From assembly GCA_034440635.1 (NCBI GenBank), contig JAOTON010000214.1, positions 62,001 to 126,000 on the forward strand: a stretch of 64,000 bases of DNA, given 5' to 3'. Under the pieces are notes generated by a model. It was not told the DNA's origin, searched no databases, and saw only the letters and a list, made by a program, of their open reading frames with translations. Each line of letters opens with the position of its first letter. Within the stretch, counting starts at the first letter, position 1. The stretch is from Lepas anatifera (lineage: Eukaryota; Arthropoda; Thecostraca; Lepadidae). Both the position numbers and the translations under genes were made by a program. This document shows, in pieces, positions 56,172 through 64,000 of this stretch.

Positions 56172-59100
56172 ATGACTATTGTTCAGTGGAACTGCCTGGT
56201 ATTCGCGCGAATCTTTCTGACCTGCAACACATTATATCACAGTATAACTTAGTGTGCTTTGCCTTCAGAGACAAAACTGTCGCCTGGAAGCCTTTTTAAC
56301 CTGCGACATTCCAGACGTTCAGAAAGGACGTTTTCATAGCACCATTGCCTACGTGGTTTATGTGGCAGTTCACCACTGCACCCCGTGCTTCCTGTTCGCT
56401 TGAACACGGTTCTCAGGCAGTGGCTGCCCGGTAGATTTAGATTTGTGAAAATCACAGTTTGTTCTATTTACCTCCTCCTGGTGGCAACATTGATCTGCAT
56501 AGTCTTAATGTCTTGTTGACCAACTGCCAACCCTTTGTTCTATTGGGCACTTTAATGCTCACAACCCATCATGGGAGCGTCCTCGACCGCTCTTCCCCGA
56601 GGCCGAACAGTGGAACGTTTCCTCCATCTCAACTCTCTGCCTGCTGAACACTGGTCGTCCCACTCACTTTACCCTGCCTTCTGGATCGCTCTCGGCTATA
56701 GACCTCTGTCTGCTCACCTTCACTCTTTACCCAGCTCAGCTTGCACCCTGAAGACCTCCATGGGTGACCACTTTCCAATAAACATCCGTTTGCCCGGTCG
56801 CTGCACCTGTTCTGCATCCCGGTGGAACCTCCAAGGGCTGACTGAGGGCTTCCGCCATGTGGCCCTTGATTAAGTGTGAGGGTTCGGCAACGGCAGGTAA
56901 AGCATTTTAATGACATGATTCTCTCAGCAGCCAAACGTTTTATCCCAATGACTTCCGGCAAACCCAAACGAACTCCTGTCCCCTGGTGGAACCACGAATG
57001 CCGACAAGCGATTTTAGAAAGGAAACGGGCTTACAGAGTACTTAAAGACACACAACGACGCCTAACATAATAACGTTTAGGCGCGCGAGAGCGTTGGCGC
57101 GACGTATGTTGTTAACTCTAAAGGAGATGGTGGGTGGCATATGTCAATACAATCAACCGTTTTACTCCATCTACACGGTCTGGTCTCGTATTCAAAGTAT
57201 ACAAGGAAAGCATCGATCAACACCTGCCACAGTATTAGAGGAAAACGGCGTCAAATTAGCAATCCACAGGCAGTGGCTGACCGTATGGCTGCAGCATTCG
57301 AGGCAAGATTGCAGGAGTCCCAGGATCTCAGTTTGTTCGCTTTCGGAGCGAGAAGAGAACACCGATTAATTTTGGTAACGACAGTTCGGCTGCATACAAC
57401 ATTCCTTTTTCAATGCGTGAACTCCGGGCTGCACTAAACAATACAAAAACGTATCTCCGACCTGACACAATTACCTACGAGATGTTGCGACACGCCCCTG
57501 ACTGCTCTCTTGTATCACTGCTTGATATATTTAACTATATATGGACGCAGATGACTTCCCAGACCAGTGGCGCGAGGCCACCATAATACCAATCCTCAAG
57601 CCAGGAAGCCAGGAGTGTCTCCTGATGACTTTCGCCCGATATCTCTCACCTCCTGTTTTAAGCTGCTTGAAAGAATGGTTAATACTAGGCTCGTTGGTTC
57701 TTGGAGACCAATCAACTGCTTTCGAACGTCGTGTGGTTTTCGCCGAGGCAAGTATGTCGACCATCTTTTTTCTCGATGCTGATATCCGTAAAGGCTTCTC
57801 TGAAAAACAACACACAATAGCTATTTTCTACGACGTAAAGCAGGCCTATGATTCGGTATGAGGCATGGCATCCTGAAAAAGGTGTTCGATTGGGCATACG
57901 GGGTCTATGGGCTGGTTTCTTAAATTTCTTGCGAAGCCGTCGTTTAGATTCAGGATAGGTAGCGTGCATCGAGGAGCGAGCGCAGGAAGCGGAACGGCCC
58001 AAGGTAGCGTGATCTCTGTGACCATGTTCGCTATCGCAATCAACGACATATCACATACCTACCACGTAATATCAACACAGCTCTATTCGTAGACGATTTC
58101 AGCATGTGGGTAACGCGTCGTCCACAGCCGCTGCAGAAAGGCAGCTACAGCTCGGACTCACAAAGTTGCAGCGGTGGAGCTCCAAAAATGGTCTACAATT
58201 CTCAACGACAAAAACGAAATGTATACATTTTTGCCGCAGACGCAGTCCGTGTGATGATCCCACATTAACTATGTATGGAGAAAGAATCCAGGTAGTCGCA
58301 CATGCACGGTTCCTGGGCCTGACTTTTGACTCTAAGTTGACCTATATAAACCACTTTAGGTTGTAAGGGAAAGGTGCTTCAAGGATCTGAACATTCTGAA
58401 GGTTATAACTAAGTTAAAGTATGGCGCAGACAGAAAACACTTTTGATGTTGTACCGATCGCTAATCCGATCAAAATTGAATATGGCTGCATGGTATACGA
58501 TTCAGCCACGGAGACAGCAAAATCTATGCTAAATACCATACATCACCATGCCATTCAATTATCATCGTGCATTCCGCACATCGCCTACGCCAGCATACTC
58601 GTCGAGGCAAACGAGATGCCGTTAGACTTGCGACGTCGTGTCCTTGCGATGAAATACGCTCTAAAAATAAAACAGTCTCCAAACCATCCAACATACAGTA
58701 AGCTATTCTCTGATGACATCAGACACTCGGAAGAAAATCTATCCCGAAACAGACACCCTGTCTCGAATTAGCGTGGCTGAGGAAGCAGAGTTGACTGTGA
58801 ACAGGTTGAGACTTTCCAGAATCCCTTATTAGAACCATGGACTCTCCCGAGCCTCAGGTGGACACCAGTTTGCTTGTTAAGACCAAGAATCTGCCGCCTG
58901 TTGCGGTCCGGCAGATTTTCTGGGAACACGTAAATGACATGTATTCAGGTTTTGAGATATATTATACAGACGGATCTAAGACGGAGAGCGGTGTCGATGT
59001 GCGTATGTAAGTGATGGAATTGAAAAACGTTATACACTCCTGTGACGCATCAGTTTTTACTGCTGAACTTTACGCTATCTTCCGATTTTAGACCAGGTGT

Positions 59101-59815
59101 TACGGTCGAGGAGACGCAAATACGTTGTATTTACTGACTCACTGTCGTCTTTGCAAGCACTAACATCATTTGATTTTCACCCTCATCGTCATATATTCTG
59201 GAACTTATTCGAATAAGATGCACAGAGCACACTGCCAACAAAAACAATTAACACTGGCATGGGTGCCCAGCCACGTGGGAGTGCCTGGCAATGAGCAATG
59301 TGACACTGCGGCAAGGATGCGTCACGGGGTATCTGCCGTCAGGAATAAAAGTGCCTTACTCTGACTGTTTCCTGCCATCAGGCAGTATGCATTCGAGTCT
59401 TGGCAACGGAGATGGGACAATGATCCCAGGGCTCCAATTGCGCCTTATGAAGCCCAGGATCGGCGCGTGGTCATCGGCCAATGCCAGGTGCAGAACGGAC
59501 GAGGTTGTTTTAGCCAGATTGCGTATAGGACACACTCACTCCACTCACTCGTTCCTTCTGAGAGGTGAGAGCCACCGAGTGCCCGCGATGTGGGGAACAC
59601 CTCTGTTAAGCATGTTCTCACTGACTGCCGGGACTTTGAGATTGAGAGGAGGGCTCACTTCCCGCAGATTTTTCACTGGGTCCCTTATTGGTGAGTCGCC
59701 GTCGTCGATGTGGCAACAATATCGGCTTTTTAAAGAGTATCGCATTCAATGTCATTTATTCACCCTCGTAGTTTTTTTCTCACTTCATTTCTGTAGCAAC
59801 ACACACAAATGGTAA
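56172..59815 (+). pseudogene. LINE ORF2 (endonuclease, reverse transcriptase, RNase H), heavily frameshifted
   Basis: Starts MTIVQWN, the classic apurinic endonuclease start, in a frame that soon breaks. Linker KPKRTPVPWWNHECRQAI at about 56958-57011. RT blocks: WREATIIPILKPG, PISLTSCFKLLERMV, IFYDVKQAYDSV (motif A), GTAQGSVISVTMFAIAIND (motif B) and FVDDFSMW (motif C, about 58085). RNase H: YYTDGSKTESG near 58963, FTDSLSSLQAL, and LAWVPSHVGVPGNEQCDTAA at 59247-59310. A Cys/His tail (CPRCG..HVLTDCRDFEI) lies near 59585-59645. Frames change at least eight times. Confidence 0.82.
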
Positions 59816-60035
59816 CACCACGGGTTAGTACTTTTACGTATAAACCTCCTTTTATTAGCACCTGACCTGTTGCAGCCCTCACAGTACTTCATTTAATGTT
59901 ATGGGCGCCATATGACCCAGCTGTCGGTGCGCCCAAAAACCCCAACAATGATGATGATGTCCCACAGAGCACAGGGACGGTCGCCCCGTTCACGTCAGAT
60001 CACCCCCTCACCAGTGAGTTGCCAGCCAACCTACA

Positions 60036-60080
60036 TAAGGTACATATGTAGATATGTACCTACATATATATGTACATATG
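60036..60080. repeat. AT-rich (ACAT/ATGT) inverted cluster
   Basis: GGTACATATGTAGATATGTACC is an imperfect palindrome, followed by TACATATATATGTACATATG. Likely cruciform-prone low-complexity DNA. Confidence 0.75.
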
Positions 60081-60262
60081 TCAGTTGCTGGAGCGTCTCA
60101 GGGGAACCGATCCCAAGCGTTCACCGGTCCGCTGCCGCTGCACGGTTTTCTAAGCGGGCCGAAGCCCAACGCTCTACCAACTGATTTCCGGGCGGCTTGT
60201 TCATTTTTTTGGGGAGCTGGGGGGGGGTAGAGTTAGGCAGACTAAGTCAAGTGGGACGGGGT

Positions 60263-60449
60263 CAGGGGCGTAGTCAGGGTGTCGCCCAGGGGGAGGGCGT
60301 CGCCTCGAAAAGGGCCCCTGCGACAGCGCCAAAGGGCCTTGGTGGGTAAAAATGGCCCTGCTTGTTACAGAATCGTGTCCTCAGGGGGCCCCTATCGGGG
60401 CCTCAGGGGGAGCGGCCGTCCCTGCCGCCCCCCCTTGGCAACGCCCCTG
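60263..60449. mobile_element. hAT-type MITE with perfect 8-bp target duplication
   Basis: Flanked by GACGGGGT at 60255-60262 and 60450-60457. Ends CAGGGGCGTAGTCAGGG and the inverse of CCCTTGGCAACGCCCCTG. 187 bp, non-coding. Confidence 0.82.
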
Positions 60450-60634
60450 GACGGGGTTATGCGCTTCCCAAAACGTTGCACCGTGCTCATCTACCCAGAG
60501 CGTGATGAACCACTAGACCTAGATGTCGCTAGTGGGTATTTGAGCCGGCGGTGGGAAGATGTATAGATGGCAGCAGCTTCGCTAGGTATAATCGCGGCCG
60601 GAATTGATCCCACTAACGTGCCCCGAGGCTGGAT

Positions 60635-60905
60635 GGTATCCTGGATTTTTGTTTTGGGGGCCAGGCTGACGAAGGGAGGGGGGTCGGCAGGCTGATGGGG
60701 GCGACATGTCACTCGCAGTATTTGTTTCCCTAGTGAATGGGCGGCAGTTTCGGAAAAATGGAGGCTTGAATCACATATTGGATGAATGCTTTAACGCAGG
60801 GGCGGCACGCTATGGGCAGGGGCGACAAGGTGAGAGAAGAACTGATACTAAAACCTGATTGAAACTTATTTGTGTCCTCGATGGGTGCCTGCGACGGTCA
60901 ATTAA
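60635..60905. repeat. Dispersed repeat, family N copy 2
   Basis: Collinear with parts of 49325-49930; about 300 bp of the middle of copy 1 is absent here. Non-coding. Confidence 0.6.
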
Positions 60906-62064
60906 TTCCAAAACCCTTGTCGGGGGACGGCACTTTGGAGTCGAAGTGTTGGGAGGAAGGGGGGGGTGCTGAGGCGCTGCCCCATTGGGGTACACTGCTG
61001 CTCAGGCTGCTTGCGTTTTGTAGCAACGATACAATATTTATGTCTTAAAATGGTTCAAAGAAGTTTATAAAAGTGTGTACTAATTGGTCTTTTGCGGTAA
61101 AAATTTGTGAGAAATTGATATTTATGTAGGCATCCCCACTTTGGCAACCACACATTTGTTTTTTTAGCAGTTGTGCATCCTATCTAGTATTGCTGTTTTG
61201 ATTGGAGTTTGAATGATATCCCTTTTAGAATCCAGTTGGTACTGTCTTTCTGTTTTTAGCAAGCCAGAAAAAGTCTAGGAACTATTCTCAACCAAATACC
61301 CAAGCAAATATATATTGCAAAAGGGTATGTCGCACAAACCTTGTGTGTGTGTGTGTGTGTGTGTGTGTGCAACGACACACACGCACAAACCTACATCTTT
61401 TGGTTTCGAAATCGTGCTAAATATTTCTCTGGAAATATTTTTCCTAAAATATTTCGTGAATGTTTGTATTTTGCAGGTAAGAAGAGTGTAACCACCCAGT
61501 ACATTATGTGCCTTTGGCTGATTTCAGACAACGAATGTGACTGACGGAATCGGAATCAGACATGCAAAGGTAGATTACGGAATATGACCTGGTTTTTTCC
61601 GAGATTTGTTTCAGGGTAGACCGAATAATTCACCATGGCTACGGATGGTTCGTTCTGCTTCATTTATTCCTTCTTGATTCGAGAGATAGCTTTGTCCGAC
61701 TGCAGTATTGAACTGATATGAAGAATTGGGAAACCGGAGCGCACACATGGCGCTTTTGCGAGTATTTTGAACATTTTGTGTTTGGAATATAATTCAAAAT
61801 GACTCCATATAAATATTAGAAGGAAAAAATGTTCATGTCTGGAAGATTTAGCCTTATATAAGTCTGCATTATGAGGGTAGTAGGGTACGCATGACGAAAC
61901 ACACACATCAGGTGGAATTGATGACGGAAATGGTGGGTGTAAAAGTTGGCTGTGCACCTAAGCTTGTTGAAACTGGAGGTGAGCTGGACATGCCTGGTTT
62001 GGCTCCTGTCTCTAAAACTAATTGAAAAGCCGTATAGAGTCGCATCTCCCTAGCAGGGCGTGAT
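60906..62064. other. No gene seen
   Basis: Contains only the TG microsatellite and short frames without motifs. Confidence 0.35.
61342..61369. repeat. (TG)14 microsatellite
   Basis: Uninterrupted TG run. Confidence 0.97.
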
Positions 62065-62176
62065 TTACCCCGGGTACACGAGCGGCTTCGTTACTCTCTA
62101 TCTACGTACCATAGCGCAGAATCAGACTTATGAATTCGTATAACCGGGAGTCTGCCTTCAGGACTCTTCAGTCATC

Positions 62177-62325
62177 AAATTCCTGGAATCCTGGCACCAA
62201 ATTCCTGTAATTCTGCCCCAAATTACTGTAATTCAGGCAACAAATTCCTGGAATTCTAGCACCAAATTCCTGTAATTCTGGCACAAAGTCCATGGAAGTC
62301 CTGGTTCCAAATTCATGAACCTGTT
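62177..62325. repeat. ~22-bp tandem repeat
   Basis: Six to seven units near CACCAAATTCCTGTAATTCTGG, alternating CTGTAATTC and CTGGAATTC forms. Confidence 0.9.
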
Positions 62326-63551
62326 GTGCCGTCCCCAGATCCGTTCTTCCTCTTTGATCGCCTTGCTACGCTTTTCTGTACAACAATCGGGCAGCCGACT
62401 TTAACAAGTTCTGGCTGAAATTCTGCAGTTTGATGTTTCTTATGCGACGTTGAACTTTTTGTTCTATTTTCGTTCTAGCATGTTGAGAAGTATGATATAG
62501 GATGTGAGATGGAATGAATGAAACCATCGTTTTTTAATGCGACGCGAAATTGGAGTACTTCGTTTTGATGTACTTTTCTCTTCTTTTACCGCGCAAACCC
62601 CACATGTTTTATCGTATCAACCTGACAAGTGAAAGGCCACGATTGTGTAGACCTTCATCGAATGCAGGCGAGTGTGAGTCTGGCAGTAATTTGCTGTGCA
62701 AATGAAACTAGTACTTTGCTTGTACATTAGAATACTCCATCTGCAAATTATTTTACACATTCTTCCACCCTTCAAGTGAACACTGAAAGGGCGCCTGCAG
62801 AGGACCGCTAGACCGGTCCTTCCCTTTCGAGAGTAATGATGGAAAACGCTGTTGAATACACGGTTCCTATAGATACGGTTCGGACATGACAGCCAGCTGA
62901 CTGCCTAACTTGGCAGCACGTTGAGGATATGGTAGTATTTTGAAGGGTTTTGTTCAAGATAACTTTGATTTTGCTAGCACAAGGTAGAAAGTAGCGTTTT
63001 GATTAGTAAATCGAAACGTTTGAAACATAATTCTGAAGGAATTAGCATGAAGTGCATCGTAGATTTTCCTTGTTATAAAAGCGCTTTAGAGAGTAAAAAC
63101 TGCACCCAGAAGATAGCCTGATCAATTTTACATACCAAAAATAAAAAATATACCCTTAAGCACCACTTACCTTTTCCCACTGGCCCGTGCCCCAAACCCC
63201 TGCAAACAGTCCCATTGGAATTACATGTTAAATTTTGCTGCCAAAAACTGTTAGAACCAGAAATGAAACCTTCAAAACCCCAGAATTCTAGAGAAGTATC
63301 TCATGTCCACCCCCTGGTTGAATATTTCCAATGTGCGTCAGACGGATCAAAATAGCTGAGTTTGATTGCTAGTTGTACTTGGCTCGTGATGAATATTTGA
63401 CAAAGCTTCCGAAGCGGATGTCTGACTCGTGTTATAACCAGCGCCAGCGTCAGTTCGGCGTACCTGCCGACCTCCCAAATCATCAACTTCCTGAAGGCCC
63501 ATTCCGGGAGTCCAAATCCTGGATGTCTGCTCGAAAATGATTGAATCAAAC
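62326..63551. other. No gene seen
   Basis: AT-rich, no supportable coding region on either strand; overlapping frames near 63301-63583 have no motif. Confidence 0.35.
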
Positions 63552-64000
63552 TTAAAGGGAATGTGGTACCTTGGTCGAATCATGGAATTTAGTAAAATTA
63601 GGCGTACTTTTAGCCAAAAATAACAAAACCACTCATGATTTCTCTGAAAACTGCTACAATAAGCTCAATAAATTGTTTTTAAAAATACACCTTTTGAAAA
63701 AGAAATAAATATCAGCCTGTGGATGACATCACGATCTGGTAACCACTACCATACTTGAAACGCTTCAAGGGCTTCGATTGGCTGATGCTCATCGTGACGT
63801 TAGCATATGTCGTCACACCAGCAGCTCACAACAATGGCCGCCCGGCGGCGGGCTGATGGGGGGCTGGTGTCAGGTAGGTTTTAGCTTTTTTCTACGGAAA
63901 TATCGAGTTCCAAGACATATGAATATGGAGTACCAGGTTTTCCTACTTTCTTTACAACTTGGCTATCTCAGTTAAAGTCACGTTGTGAAGGTGCCACATT
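63552..64000. mobile_element. Short TTAA MITE, family J copy 2 (truncated by window end)
   Basis: Starts TTAA (63552-63555) then AGGGAATGTGGTACC and is collinear with 8699-9158 throughout. The window stops at GAAGGTGCCACATT, a few bases before the expected second TTAA. An extra GC-rich GGCCGCCCGGCGGCGGG occurs at about 63836. Confidence 0.85.

Larger units (their letters stand above)
53427..59958 (+). mobile_element. Nearly full-length LINE of the I/Nimb-like group, mutated, 12-bp target duplication
   Basis: A 6.5-kb element flanked by GTCCCACAGAGC at 53415-53426 and 59959-59970. Order: a 1.1-kb 5' region, ORF1 (gag-like), ORF2 with endonuclease, RT, RNase H and a Cys/His tail, and a 3' end with GGGCGCCATATGACCC, CAACAATGATGATGATG tail. 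Many frameshifts make it inactive. Length, order and presence of the 5' region indicate a complete copy. Confidence 0.88.

Noticed and set aside
1..64000. Prokaryotic defence system, CRISPR array, prophage or operon
   Set aside because: Spliced genes, SINEs and LINEs show animal nuclear DNA; tandem arrays here lack spacer-repeat structure.

Overview
This is eukaryotic DNA from a metazoan, most likely a marine invertebrate. Both host genes are animal-type: a six-exon short-chain dehydrogenase and a secreted PAN + fibrinogen-like protein. Introns are canonical GT-AG, and the rest is non-LTR retrotransposons, tRNA-derived SINEs, TTAA-specific MITEs, hAT-type MITEs, minisatellites and microsatellites. 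I see no rRNA, no genuine tRNA, no operon, no CRISPR array and no bacterial gene. The repeat flavour fits a lophotrochozoan or an invertebrate deuterostome; I cannot name the species.

Layout. 1-0.85 kb: minus-strand LINE fragment. 1.0-1.8 kb: old MITE. 2.1-5.9 kb: degenerate ~19-bp satellite split by a 1-kb TTAA MITE. 7.4-9.2 kb: SINE, hAT MITE and a short TTAA MITE. 11.5-15.7 kb: DHRS11-like gene on the minus strand. 16.4 kb: SINE. 17.1-18.1 kb: TTAA MITE. 19.4-23.9 kb: plus-strand LINE interrupted by a GC-rich insert and two MITEs. 24.0-27.6 kb: a MITE containing two other MITEs. 30-33 kb: hAT MITE, LINE tail and tandem repeats. 33.3-38.9 kb: GGGCCC-rich element split by an RNase H-type LINE. 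39.3-40.3 kb: TTAA MITE. 43.75-44.71 kb: PAN/fibrinogen-like gene. 44.7-53.1 kb: SINEs, LINE debris, an inverted duplication and several inverted-repeat elements. 53.4-60.0 kb: a nearly full-length but mutated LINE with a perfect 12-bp target duplication. 60-64 kb: hAT MITE, tandem repeats and a TTAA MITE running off the end.

Host genes. The SDR keeps the cofactor motif, NNAG and the Ser-Tyr-Lys triad, with six exons joined by canonical sites in consistent phase; only its last exon is uncertain. Repeats touch its splicing signals at three places. The PAN/fibrinogen gene is one intact 319-codon exon with a signal peptide.

Mobile DNA. Several elements are bounded by TTAA with inverted repeats, as expected for piggyBac-superfamily MITEs, and two of the nested insertions have their empty sites preserved in sister copies in the same window. 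The SINE family and the 53-60 kb LINE share a 3' tail, which suggests a mobilisation pair. No intact transposase or intact reverse transcriptase was found, so the active partners must lie elsewhere.
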